A DNA stretch of 64,000 bases, taken from Malania oleifera. Taxonomy: Eukaryota > Streptophyta > Magnoliopsida > Santalales > Ximeniaceae. A program made the translations under genes and the position numbers. The stretch is taken from assembly GCF_029873635.1 (NCBI RefSeq), contig NC_080423.1, positions 87,899,191-87,963,190 of the forward strand. The letters are read 5' to 3'. Shown here one piece after another: positions 34,530-45,478 of this stretch. The notes beneath the pieces were generated by a model. The model worked only from the letters and a program-made list of their open reading frames with translations. It had not been told where the DNA came from and made no database searches. Numbering within the stretch: the stretch's first letter is position 1; each line of letters starts with the position of its first letter.

Positions 34530-37500
34530 ATGTGTTTCCTTTTGGTACTCATTCTTCCTTGGGTGCCAAGTGATTTTTTTTCTTTACAACCCATTCAAGC
34601 TTCATTTCTTTGCCTTTAGCTCTTCTAAAAGGGCAAAAATATCGTATGTGACCCTTTCTTTCACAATATAAACAAATTTTGTTTTCATGTGAGGGTATTG
34701 ACTTATTTGCATTATTTTTTCTTGTTGAGGCATGACCATGTGGTTTAAAATTCTTTTTGCAAAAACCATTTTTCTTAACTCCCAAATTTTTTTGGAGTTT
34801 TCTTTTTCTTTAATGGTTTTACCATGATCTTCCTTTTTCTTTTTCAAGAGGGTTTTCCTTCAAAATATTTCTAATTTGATTTTTCAAATTTTCTACTTAC
34901 TCTTGAAAAATTGATGGTCTTTTTGAGTTTTTTCATTAAGCCCCCCATTTTCCTTTTTAAGGAAAACAATTTCCTCTTTTAAGGTAGGACAAAGGCAAGG
35001 TTCTTTTTCTTTGTGTCTTAACAATCTATCTTCGAAACTTTTGGATTTTACTTCTAAGGTTTTATGCTCTTCATTTTTCATTTTAAGAAATTCATTTTCT
35101 TCTTTCAAGGAGAATTCCCTTTGTTTTGACAAAGTAAGCTCTTTATCAAAAAATTTTGTTCTTCCTTTTTATTAAGACTAATTCATTAAACAATTTAGTA
35201 CAATTATATACTGCTTTATCATAAGAAGGAGTGTAAATATGATCATCTTTCGAACTTAATTCCTCTTCTTGTTCATTTTCCATGAAGTAAGAATGTGTTT
35301 TTTTCTCATTTTCATCATCGGTGGCTAATCCATCGATTTGATCCTAAGTAGCATAATTCATAGTATTATGATCCCCATTTAGAAAATTTTCTTCATTTTG
35401 ATTTAGGGGGCAATTTATTATATCATGCCTAGAGTTATTACAAAAATGGCATTCAATGCATGATTCTTTTTTTTTCTTTTTTCCTTTTGTTGCATTCTTT
35501 TGCTTAAGATTTTATTACTTTTTCTTGTGAAGAATGCAATATTATCCTCACCTATTTTTTGGTGATTAGCACAACGTGTATCTAAGGCAAGACCATTTTC
35601 TATCTTAAGTTTTTCTAGATTTCTAGCTTTTTCAATGGTCATTGATGACTTGGGTAAAAATTGGAGAATTTTTTAAATATAATCGTCCAATGAATAAACT
35701 CTACCATGTGCCTTTAAATTGTTTATGAGGTGTGTGAACCGAGTGTGCATGAATGAAATTCCTTCATCTTTATTTAATTTAAACATTTTATATTCTCTAA
35801 TTAGCATGCATATTCTTGATTGTTCATTTTGTGATGTATTTCCATAGATGTTTTTAAGTACATCCCTCATTTCTTTTGTAGTTTGACATTCGCAAATAAG
35901 ACTATGTATATCATCATTTAAACCACAAAAAATAATATGTTTTGCTTTAAATTTTAGTTCAACTAACCTTTTTTTTTCTTGGCGATTGTTCTAATAAGGT
36001 ATTTAGAATATCCTCATTTTTTTTTGTGATTGAGGAGTCTCCTTTGGAGACGATCTCCCACAAATCAAAGTCGTATGTTTGAATGAAGACGACCATTTAA
36101 TTTTTCCACGTGTGGTAGTTTGTACCTTCGAGCAATGGTGGTGCAAAAATGGATCCTCCAATGGAAGTGATGTAGTGACCCGAAGAATAATAGCATTTTA
36201 ATAATAATAAGAGGGAAGAAAATAGATACAGAAACAGAAGGAGGCCGTAGACTTCGTCGGCAAATGCTCCACGTTCGTCAATGACATTGCATTTTGGGGA
36301 TAATTTTAATTTTAGGAAATTGTCAAGACTCGTCGACGAATATAGGGGTTCGTCGACGAGTGCAGAAGAAAATTCGTCAACGAATACAGGGATTCGTCGA
36401 TGAGAAAATACCGAACGAGATCTTTGGCTACTCTGAATTTCATCGATGAATACAGGGCTTCGTCAACGAATTTAATGAAGGACTCGTCGACGAGGTGATG
36501 TGTTTCGTCGATGAATCTGACCCTATAAATAGCTAAAAATCTAATTTTTACTCACTTTTGACGCTTCTCTCTCTCTCTCTCTCCTACGTCTCTCTCTCCC
36601 TTCTCTCTTCGTTTCTGGCCTTATTAATTGCCGTATCAAAGATTTGAGACTACCACGACGCTCCCGGTGAAATTCTCTACAAGTTTGCTGGAGTTGATCG
36701 TGGGGAAAACGAAGTTGGATTTCATCCCAAATTCAAGCTAAGGCCTTTTAGTCCTTTTTTGGCCTTATGATAGTTATAAAAAATGATGTAGGCGGAGAAA
36801 TACGAATATTATGTTCTGGCATATGTTGGTTTCAGGGTATTGTATAGGAGGCCCTACGGGAGTTAGGCTAGTACTCCATAGGAGCTTTCCAATAGTCAGG
36901 TAAGGGAAATATGCTATGCTAGGTATTTTTAAAATATTATACAGTTATTAAATGATGAAAATTATGTATTACAATATCATGTGGCTTGTGAATATGAATA
37001 TAGTATGAATATATGTTTTACGATATTTCAGTATTTTGATTTTACGATATTTCAGTACCATGATTTTACGAATATCAGTATTATGATTATGCAGTTTCAG
37101 TATTATGATTATGCAGTTTCAGTGTTATGATCATACAGTTCTCAGTATTACGTCGTATGAATTACAGTACAGTTATGCAGCATCATGATTATTATGATTA
37201 TTTCAGAATCATGGTAATTCAGATAGTTGTATATAGAAATATATTATATAGTATTAGACCCTGTTGGACTTGCAGCTACAGAGCATGATACCATTGCTAT
37301 AGATATTATGTTACTTTATGTGTGCAACCTCCTATTTAGATAATATGTGGTAAGGTCGATCCTAGGCCCTGAAGAGGACAAGCTCCCCATCCAGATATGG
37401 ATTGAGAAGGGCAGATCGACCGATGGAGTATAGTGATTTATTCCCGGTTGACCAGTCAGGGTAAATCCCGCCTAAGGGCCGCACAACCCTGTCATGAGGG

Positions 37501-38168
37501 GGTAAGTCATAACACACAGATAGCTACAGGGAACATTTTCAGTTATTATTAAATATGTATAGATTTGTAGGAACAGGGCACATACTTACTTATACTAGAA
37601 GTATTTTGAATAATAAACTCCAATACTATCATGTTAAGCGATAGGGACATGGGTGGTGGATTTTATCACTTATACTTTGTTTATATATTCAGTTATACAT
37701 GTTTATTTGAAAATAGATTTCATGATATAGTAGCTCATTTGCCACACACTAGTAATAGCATATTTCGTTTTACTGAGCGTTGACTCATCCTAGTGTTGAA
37801 TTATTTTTCAGGTGATCCAGGTAGGCGAGCAGACCAAGCTTGCAGATAGAGGGGCTTCTGTAGTGCCCTGTCAGAGAGTGAGTATATTTTGGGAGTGTTT
37901 TGAGGGTATTTTTGGGGAACAATTATATGTACATATTTTGGGAAACATTTAGTACTCTGGTAATGTGTGGTATTGTATATATATATATGTTCAAATGATA
38001 ATGTCTATGTGATTTATGCTTCTCGCTGCTTAGGTTTATGATTGGGTTTTTCCCCCAGTATGGTATCAGAGCATGTAGAATATCATAGTAAATAAAAAAA
38101 ATAAAAAAATAAAATACCCAGTTAATTAAGCTGGTCGTTACAAGTGAGGTGTTTACTGAATACGCCAT
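34530..38168 (-). pseudogene. copia-type gag remnant of element K (split by a solo LTR)
   Basis: The minus-strand ATG at 38166-38168 opens MAYSVNTSL. The solo LTR at 36171-38142 then interrupts, and the frame resumes at 36170 in a shifted phase as PPLLEGTNYHTWK, MVVFIQTYDFDLWEIVSKGD (about 36150-36040), the N-terminal copia gag block. The gag_UBN2 region follows: KEMRDVLKNIYGNTS, RICMLIREYKMFKLNKDEG, FMHTRFTHLINNLKAHG, KILQFLPKS (35880-35650). A Lys/Glu coiled-coil region comes next, then the zinc knuckle CLYCERKGHIRYFC (C-X2-C-X4-H-X4-C, about 34665-34624), ending near APKEE at 34549. Several stops and frameshifts. No pol follows in sense, so this is a gag-only element. Confidence 0.85.
36171..38142 (+). 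mobile_element. Ty3/gypsy solo LTR P
   Basis: TGTAGTGACC start, GGTCGTTACA end (nearly inverted ends), perfect TSD AGTGA (36166-36170, 38143-38147), 1,972 bp. Words of the TCGTCGACGA type (36255-36515) run up to the TATA box TATAAATAG (36524-36532). A CT-rich leader (36563-36610) follows, then an approximately 24-bp minisatellite built on TTTCAGTATTATGATTATGC (about 37020-37200) and GAGCGTTGACTCATCC near 37776. A TGGTATCAGAGC string occurs about 80 bp before the end, inside the LTR. Confidence 0.92.
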
Positions 38169-38215
38169 TTCAATTGTTACGCTCTAGATTTTACTCCAAA
38201 AAATGCAAGCGCCTC

Positions 38216-38227
38216 GCTCTAATACCA
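38216..38227 (-). other. primer binding site of element K
   Basis: Minus-sense TGGTATTAGAGC two bases after the LTR end ...TTTAACA. Confidence 0.82.
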
Positions 38228-38229
38228 CT

Positions 38230-40071
38230 TGTTAAACGTCCCACCTGGAAGTATATAATCCAAAGGCGAGTGAATGGCAAACTCTTTTCGCGTATTTGGT
38301 CTTTCTCTACAAAATAAAAGTCTTAGCAAGATACAAGCAATTATATCACAATATAGGTTAAGTAAATCAAGCACAAGACATAAATTAAAGAGTATAGGGA
38401 GAGAAATCTTAACACCGGAGTTTTAACGTGGTTCGGCACCAAGCCTACGTTCAAGCCTTAGCACCAAACCAAGGATTCCACAATCCACTATAAAACTCCT
38501 TCCCCGACAAAGCAAGCCTTACAACTCAGGTACCAAATCCTACACTCGGGAAGAAATCCCTACCACGCTCACCAAGAACCATAAGGATCACCAAGATTCC
38601 TTGTAAGTTCAATTCACAAAGAACCTTCACCAAATGGTTCACAAAGAACCTTTCAATAAGAAGATAATTACAATAAAATGCTCCTTATTGAACTTATATC
38701 AAATATAATTAAAACCTAACACTACTCTCTCAAGGAATGATTCAAACAAGATGAATGAGTAAGAGAGATTGAGCACTTGTGAATGAATAACAAAGATGCA
38801 AAGTGCCTAGGTTTTGTATAAAATGATATTTTTCACTGTGATCTTGTATAAATCACCAAATCCATACTAAACAAATCTATGGACTTGTATTTATAGCCAA
38901 AAACCCTTACTAGCCGTTATTGGACCGTTGAGAGCAATTCCCAAAAGAAACTAGTCGTTTTCTAGTCGTTGGTGCGCTGTTCACGATGCGTCTCATCGAC
39001 TAGTTCACCCTACTCGTCGACTAGTGTCCCAAATTAGAAAAAGTCATCAACATGAAAGTGGTGAATTTTTTTATTATCTTTCCATAGACGGCACGATTGT
39101 CCTTTTTGGACTTTTCTAGCAAATGTTATATCCCAAATACTGAAGGGTGTTTAGGAAATTTGAAAAGTGCATAACTGAGGTTTTAAACCCAACCAAGACC
39201 AAGTTTGTAAAAGATTATAACACTAATATAATTTAAAACTTGTCCTTATGACATTTATTTTGAATATAAGATATCTTATTTATGAAAACATATTTGAAAG
39301 ATCATTTTGATATCTAATATGCTAAGTATGTCCTTTATAAAAATATACTTAACTTTCTTGAGGCTTTAGGACATAAAACATGTTTTTGCCAAACCGAGAC
39401 TAAGTATGTAAAAGTTTGTAAAACAAAGATGTTTGAAAACTTGTCCCTCTAGAAAGCATATTTGAGTTTAGGATTCTTTTGACAAACTCTTTGATTAAAC
39501 TTTGAAAATCATGAATGTTGAGTTTGTGACTTTAGTGCAATCCTATAAATTCATGTGTCCTAATATGCAGATGCAAATTGCTCAACTCTTACTCAGAAAT
39601 CATGTAAGAAACAAAATTGTAAGAGTTACAAAATGTTCCTACCTCACACAACCCTTATTATATATAATTTAACAATTGAGGTTCCTTTGGTTGTGCTTGG
39701 GTCTTTCCGAGTAAGTGTCCATTTGATCTATCCTATTTGATGCCTTACTCGATCCGATCTTGGCCTTTGATCTAGTACTTCATGAATTCGTCACTTGTAC
39801 CTGTACTAAAGATGATCTGCAAAGATGGAATGCACTAGGAACAAAAAATAGGTTAATATCATCAAAACACAATAAACATGATTATGTAGCCCCCAAGGGT
39901 AACAATCTCCCCCTTTTGATGATGTCTAACTTATTAAGAATTTACTTAATCTTTACAATTGAGTTTGACTTACCATAACTTATTATACAAAGATAAGTTT
40001 ACCAAGAACCACTAATGGGTTGTTATCATCAAAACAAGACATTTTAGAACATGTAGCCACCAAGGCTAACA
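38230..40071 (-). mobile_element. 5' LTR of element K
   Basis: Minus-sense start TGTTAGCCTTGG at 40071, end CGTTTAACA at 38230, followed in sense by the PBS. TATA box TATAAATA at 38888-38895 (minus) with TCGTCGACTAG words upstream (38995-39020). The block GTGGTTCGGCACCAAGCC (38430-38447) parallels that in other LTRs here. A second LTR-like start TGTTACCC preceded by a purine tract lies inside at 39904 (see finding). Confidence 0.72.
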
Positions 40072-40644
40072 AATACAACCAGCTCACATCTATTTATACA
40101 CATTGTGCTGTTATTCTGGTAAATGTAACTGGTGGGAATAAAAAAATTTTTACAACAGAATAACAAACCCTTCCAACTCATTTCGTCACATGAAATTCTC
40201 CAAGAGAAATGTCTTTGAAGATGGCTAGTGCATAGATCACTTATTACTAGCCCTTTTCACTTTTCTTTTGTTTGAACTCATGGTTAACCACAATAACATT
40301 AGGATGATAGTAGAGACCTCTCCTTATATTTAAATAGAATTGAAATAAAAAGCATTACCTAAACTTGTGCCGCCATCTCATAAGGTTCACACTAATCTTG
40401 TCCAATTATTGAAGATTTTTTTTTTTCTAAACTGATTTAAAACCTGCTTTATATGTGTTTTTTGTGACCTATATTACAATATCCTAGATAACTGAAAAAA
40501 TATTAGATAACTTGGATGAATTGAGGCCTTCTTATTAATTAATAGGCTTTGGTACCGAATATGGGATATAATTGCATTTGAAATCTTGAAGCTAGATATT
40601 TGAATTTTTAGTACTAATGCAAAATTAACCACCATGCACATATC
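40072..40644. other. intergenic, nothing recognised
   Basis: AT-rich sequence between element K and the LINE remnant; no motif, gene or repeat supported. Confidence 0.4.
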
Positions 40645-40663
40645 CTACACAAATAAGAAACAA

Positions 40664-41233
40664 CAATAACAACAAAAAAACCAAACCTTAAACCCTACTA
40701 GGTGGAGTCAATTACATGATCATTTTCCGCCAATTTATCTTATAATCATGGACTATTTCTTTCGATAAATTCAAGGTTATTAAATCCTTACTCTCTATTT
40801 CATTTCAAGTTAGTTTAGGTCTATCCAAATCCCTTCTACTACCCCTTATAACAACTAACTTACTCTTCCTCATTGGCGTGCTATGTGGCCTACATTGAAA
40901 GTGCCCAAACCATCTAAGAACTTGAACTTCTCACTCGAGCATCTGACTCATCCCTTTTGTGAGCAAGGGCACAAAGTGATGGACAAAAGTTGGCTTCCGA
41001 GCCTTAAAAATGGCTTTTTCTTATCTCCTCTCGCCATAACAAGGGTGGCCTTGCTTTTTGAGAGAAGGAAAGAATTGGCGTCCCACTTTTATGTTATCTT
41101 CCACAGGAATTACGCCTAACTTACTGCGAATATGTTTATTTTTTAATTTATTTTTAATGTTTTACTATTTATCCATCTAAGCATTCTCATCTCGATAACT
41201 TTCACTTTTTAGATATATTGTTTCTTAGTTGCC
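40664..41233 (-). mobile_element. 5'-truncated LINE (RTE-like) remnant with 19-bp TSD
   Basis: Flanked by a perfect 19-bp direct repeat CCTACACAAATAAGAAACA (40645-40663 and 41234-41252), the hallmark of target-primed insertion. The minus-sense 3' end is GTT-rich (plus 40664-40680 AACAATAACAACAAAAA), as in RTE-clade LINEs, which end in short tandem repeats rather than pure poly-A. The body resembles the widespread plant LINE 3' region (CTACTAGGTGGAGTC, GTGTGGCCTAC-like near 40883); recognition is from memory. No intact coding. Confidence 0.75.
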
Positions 41234-41252
41234 CCTACACAAATAAGAAACA

Positions 41253-41610
41253 TAGAATAAAATTAAAAGGAAAAAAAGAGTTGATCATGTCGTAGCACAA
41301 TATAATAATCAGAATTGGAAACTAGTGCATCTTATGCCTTTCTAAATCCAACAATTACAAGAAAGTGGAATGGAGCAAACAGGCAAGAGGTAAGGGCTTC
41401 CAACATTATTTTGCATCAAAGTTTCAAAATTTCATGAGTGGGCTAATATAATTGGCTTCCTCTATGTACCTTCATTAATTCATTATGCTATAGGTGCAAC
41501 CTTGCTTATTGTCAATCAAATGGAACATCATAATGATCAAATTTTAGCAGAGCGGCACTCAACGAGAATGGAAGGGGACCGAATGACCCACAATAATGGT
41601 AGATATCGAG
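41253..41610. other. intergenic, nothing recognised
   Basis: No feature supported. Confidence 0.4.
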
Positions 41611-41795
41611 AGATTATACATGAAACTTATCCCTCTACATGTTCATATACCTATTTTTTGGATATAGAACATGTGACAGTGGGGTTTCCACATTTGTTAT
41701 TACTGAATGAGTGAGACCTACTTGTCACATGTTTTACATCTAAAAAATAGGTATATTGATAACACAGAGGGATATATCTCCTATATAATTTTTCG
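41611..41795. mobile_element. fold-back MITE-like inverted repeat
   Basis: Arms at about 41611-41680 and 41726-41795 pair imperfectly. The best part is ATATACCTATTTTTTGGAT...ACATGTGAC at 41647-41681 against its complement at 41726-41757, and the outer part includes TATCCCTCT at 41628-41636 against AGAGGGATA at 41766-41774. Loop about 45 bp. No TSD is certain. Confidence 0.6.
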
Positions 41796-43100
41796 TAAAT
41801 ATCATCAATATTATTTTGATGAAGATAGAATAATTTAATGTGAGAGTATAAAGATGGTCCAATGAAATAAATTATGTTTTTCTAATTAAGGTGAAAAGTA
41901 TCTAATTTAAATTCATTAATATAAGAGTTCAAGCGCTTCAATCAAAGGAAAGGGTTCACCTTTCTATTTCCTTAAAATTAAGAGGTCAAGACACTTCATT
42001 AACATAACTCAGTTAGTAAGCAAATTATACACACACACACACACACACATATAATATTACATCGAAGAAAAGAAATAAAGTGATGGTAATGACAATTGAA
42101 CCTCTAATTAAGCACTACTTATTGTCCTAATTGATTAGTGAGTGTTCAAATAAAGAAATGACAATTGAACTTCTAATTAATGTATGTAAAGAAAAATACT
42201 TATACTGTGTTTGGGAGTATGAATTTTAGACTCCAAATTTGGATTTATGTCGATTTGAGTAAAATTCAATATAATTTTACCATACAAATTCAAATTCGAG
42301 ACCTAACTCAAAGACAGAGTTAGTAGAAACCTGAGGCTTTTGACATTGGACTTAAATATTTAGGTTACATTTGGTTTGTGGAATGCCTATTCCCAAGAAT
42401 AAATTAGTTTTATTAGCTTAATTACAATTATTTATACAATAAATTATGTTTTTACTATAAAAAAAAAATAAAAATGTGAAATATTTTATGAGTCCATAAT
42501 AATGAATAGATAATAAATAATTATTTCTAAATTTCATCATGGGAATGTATATTCCTTTCTATGATGATGTCAATTGGTTGATTTAAAATGATTGGATCGG
42601 ATGGACCAGTTAATTTGAGAATCAATTAGATGTTCGAGTTGCTTAGTTAATTTTCAAGACATTATGTTGACTAACTTTTTCAATTTCCCGCTTCCCTCTT
42701 CCCTCTTCCCTTCCCACTTCGCAGTTCACACAAAGTCAGCAATGGCAAGTTCACACTTCTAGAGTTCCAGTTCCAGATCCAGTCATGGAGCTTAATGTTG
42801 CGAGAGTTGAGATTCTCAAATACTAGTACATGGAAGCTGCTGCTGCTGCTAATAATAATCTGTAATACTTCACCTTCTTCTTCTCATCATCGTCTTCCTC
42901 ACGTTGCTTTACTCTCCTGGGACAGTTTCATAATTAATAATTTTATTAGATTAAATTTGGTTAACCGAATTGCCTAAAAATTTGATTCGATCGGGTACAG
43001 TTCAGTTAAAGCAATCAATTCGGTTGGTTCGATTATGGGTTGGGGTTAATCAAAAAATATTTAATTAATTGGCCGAATCGACTGATTGTACCTCTCTACT
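41796..43100. other. intergenic region upstream of the LOR gene
   Basis: Contains an (AC)n run (42031-42050). A CT-rich stretch with two short ATG-initiated frames (42660-42980) resembles a gene 5' end: CTTCCCTCTTCCC leader, then a hydrophobic 60-codon frame at 42795. No conserved protein was recognised. It also has a GGTTCGATTATGGG-type low-complexity segment near 43023. No gene is called. Confidence 0.4.
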
Positions 43101-43595
43101 TTATAGTTAACTCTCTTAGGCACAATCTTGATGCAGGAGAGTGAGAGTATAATATTTCATTTTTTCTTCTCTAAAGTGAAATATAGATACAGTATTTTAT
43201 ATGTGGCTAAAAAGATAGAATATTTAAAAGATATATCCTTTAACCTTATATATTCATCACCAAAAATATTAAATATAATATTATAATTATTTTAAATATT
43301 TAATTATATATCGACACAATTGATATAGAATATCTGAATGATTATTGTTAACTAATACATATTCAATTCATATTTCTCAAATAGGCAATAACGTGAAAGA
43401 TATATAATTTAAAAAACAGGCGCTTGCTCTGAGATTAATTTTTCAATAGGGCAACTAAAAGGCAATCAAAGAAATCCATGCAATAAAAAGTAAATATTTT
43501 TGCAATAATTGTTACTATAATTATCCTCAATGCGCGCAAAGTTATTCACGCGAAGGAAAACCCTTCTCCCCGGCAATGGGTTGCAGGCAGCCTGG

Positions 43596-43602
43596 TATAA
43601 AA
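43596..43602 (+). promoter_or_regulatory. TATA box of the LOR gene
   Basis: TATAAAA 111 bp upstream of the ATG at 43707, in a segment that turns from AT-rich to coding composition; transcription would start around 43625-43635. Confidence 0.7.
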
Positions 43603-43706
43603 CGTTCACCCACATTCCTCCTAAGCCCCAGGAACAATCAAAAGAATCAAAAACCCTCTGTCACTCTAACTAAGAGATTTTATTTGAGAGTTGGGAAGGA
43701 GCCGCG

Positions 43707-45444
43707 ATGGCCCAACCGAACTATCAGCTCGCGGTGGCCAGCCAGGCGGCGGCTGCGGCGGTGCCGATGGCCGTCATTAGCCCGCAATATTGCTCGCCGT
43801 ACGGCATGGAGATGACGATTGTCAAGGGGTTCGGGAGGTTCACCGTCGCGGACATGAGCGGCAACGTCATCTTCCGAGTCCGCCGAAGCCTCTTTAACAT
43901 CCGAGCCCGCCACCGCCTGTACAATGCCGTCGGCATGCCCCTCGTCACTCTCCGACAAAAGGTCGCTCCCTGTTTTATTTTCCCATTTTTCATTTACTCT
44001 TTTACTTTATGTCAAATGCATCAAACGTGAGGCGACAATGTAGTGAACTGTAGCGAATTGGCATTGTTGGAATATTCGATCTTATATAACATGGAATTGA
44101 AAAAGAAAGAAGGGAGGCTTAAAACAGAAAGGAAGTTGGAAGACAAGAGTTAGTTAGTTAGCATAAATTAATTAAAAAATTAGTTAGAAGAGTTAGTTAT
44201 TAGTTTATTTTATTATATTGATGTATTATAAATAAGACTCAAGTCTGGTATAAATTCTCATTCAATTACAATTCAGTATTACTGTTTTGTTCGTCTCTAT
44301 TTTTTTCACTAAGTTCAGATTCTCAACATGGTATCAGAGCTTTTGCACAAGAAGCAGCAGTAGCATCTTTTCTAAATTTTGCAATCTATTTTGCAAATTT
44401 TGATGGAGATTTTTTTTCCTCTTATTTTCTTCTTGAAAATCCTATGTTTCTTGCATTTTCTTGAATAAATTCTTGAAAATGAGTTTTGAAAACTCTCCTC
44501 TTGTCAGTTCATTTCCTGTCAACCCTTCAATGACTCATCGAGCCCATATTACCTGCATCCAAGTGGTAATTCTGTGTTTTGTTAGCATCACAAATCTTCA
44601 ATGGAGAGAATTATGTTGCATGGTTGAATGTATTTGTATTAAAAACATTTAATTTAATTAATTTACAGATAATGTCGATACATGGGAGATGGCGAGCATA
44701 CATGGGGGACAGTTCGTACAGCAGAGATTTGATATTTAATGCGAGGAGGGCGTCGGTATTAGGGGGCAAGGTCATCTCGGAACTCAACGCCTACTTGCCC
44801 GCCAACATAAGCGAGCACTTCTACGACTTCAAGATCATAGGAGGCTACCAGTCCAGCACTTGCACCATCTACGCCGGCAACTGTGTCACCGTCCTTGCCC
44901 AGGCATCCATCCCCCTCTCCCTCTTCATAATTTTATTACTATTCCTAATGAAACCCATTTTTCTTTATTTATTTAATTTCTTGTAATATATAACTTCTCT
45001 TTCGAAAACTTTTTTTTTTTTTTTTTTTTAAATGATAGTAATTTCTTATTTATTTTTTTCTAATAACTATAAAAACGCCATTCTGTTCTTTAATGTTCTC
45101 CATTTGTACAGGAAAATTTGAAAACACGTTTTTATTATGTTTTATGTTCTGATATAAATTATGGAAAACTAATTAATAAGGAGACAATTTTGCAATGAAT
45201 TAAATGATTAACGTTAATGGTGGGAATTGATTTGCATGCGTACATGCAATTAACGCAGATGCAGAAGAGACCAGACTTGGGAGCCTTATCGATTTCGGGG
45301 AGAGAGCAATACGTGCTGAGAGTGAGTCCCAATGTGGATTATGCCTTCATAGTCTCCCTGTTGATTATTTTCTTCGCGCATGAAGAAGCTCGCGGTGCGT
45401 CTCTTTTTCATCATCACGACGCCAGTCCTTTTGGACATTTCTGA
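43707..45444 (+). CDS. LURP-one-related (LOR, DUF567) protein, three exons
   Basis: Exons by homology and splice sites: 43707-43961 (85 codons, donor AG|GTCGCT), 44669-44902 (78 codons, acceptor TTTACAG|, donor CAG|GCATCC) and 45259-45444 (61 codons, stop TGA at 45442). All introns are phase 0 and the product is 224 residues, normal for the family. Landmarks: an Ala-rich N-terminus; FTVADMSGNVIFRV (exon 1), the LOR core strand region; LYNAVGMPLVTLRQK continuing as GRWRAYMGDSS across intron 1; STCTIYAGNCVTVLAQ continuing as MQKRP across intron 2; and the C-terminal hydrophobic segment NVDYAFIVSLLIIFF, which in LOR folds runs through a tubby-like beta-barrel. The start has good context (GCGATGG), and an AATAAA lies at 45473. 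LOR proteins include LURP1 of Arabidopsis, needed for defence against Hyaloperonospora, but most members are uncharacterised. The frame is intact, so probably functional; the GC donor of intron 2 is unusual. Confidence 0.92.
43962..44668 (+). other. intron 1 of the LOR gene
   Basis: 707 bp, GT-AG. Largely made of a copia fragment (separate entry). Confidence 0.85.
44065..44655 (+). mobile_element. copia LTR and gag start inserted in LOR intron 1
   Basis: A short LTR, TGTTGGAATATTC (44065) to TCTCAACA (44338), 274 bp, with GTTAGTTAGTTAG repeats and a TATAAATAAG-type TATA box (about 44228), is directly followed by the perfect tRNA-Met PBS TGGTATCAGAGC (44339-44350). Further on, SQIFNGENYVAWLNVF (about 44586-44635) is the N-terminal gag block of plant copia elements. 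No second LTR; the right boundary is uncertain. Same strand as the gene. Confidence 0.82.
44903..45258 (+). other. intron 2 of the LOR gene, GC-AG type
   Basis: 356 bp. Family alignment places the junction exactly between ...VLAQ and MQKRP, where the intron begins GCATCC and ends ACGCAG. The first bases are GC, not GT. Confidence 0.75.
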
Positions 45445-45472
45445 AAATCCAATTTCCGTGAATGAAAGAAAT

Positions 45473-45478
45473 AATAAA
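45473..45478 (+). promoter_or_regulatory. possible polyadenylation signal of LOR
   Basis: AATAAA 29 bp after the stop codon. Confidence 0.45.

Larger units (their letters stand above)
19803..40071 (-). mobile_element. element K: gag-only copia-like LTR element hosting a nested stack
   Basis: Minus-strand element. The 5' LTR is at 38230-40071, the PBS at 38216-38227, broken gag at 34530-38168, the PPT at 19983-20000 and a truncated 3' LTR ending at 19982. The segment next to the LTR start (19820-19982 versus 39918-40071) is clearly homologous between the two ends. Between them lie, from outside in, solo LTR H (20103-33621), element L (20288-33144), solo LTRs M and N inside L, and a gypsy solo LTR (36171-38142) inside gag. 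With the insertions removed, K is about 5 kb plus LTRs, with no protease, RT or integrase. Confidence 0.75.

Noticed and set aside
38050..38075. TGGTATCAGAGC as the PBS of a full gypsy element starting at 36171
   Set aside because: The LTR continues to 38142, where the TSD AGTGA is found, so the string is inside a solo LTR.
42795..42977. 60-codon frame with a hydrophobic start resembling a signal peptide
   Set aside because: No recognised mature part, no conserved Cys pattern, and ends in generic AT-rich sequence; kept only as a remark in the intergenic entry.
43680..43993. Two minus-strand frames over LOR exon 1
   Set aside because: GC-rich exon shadow; the plus frame matches a known family with continuing exons.
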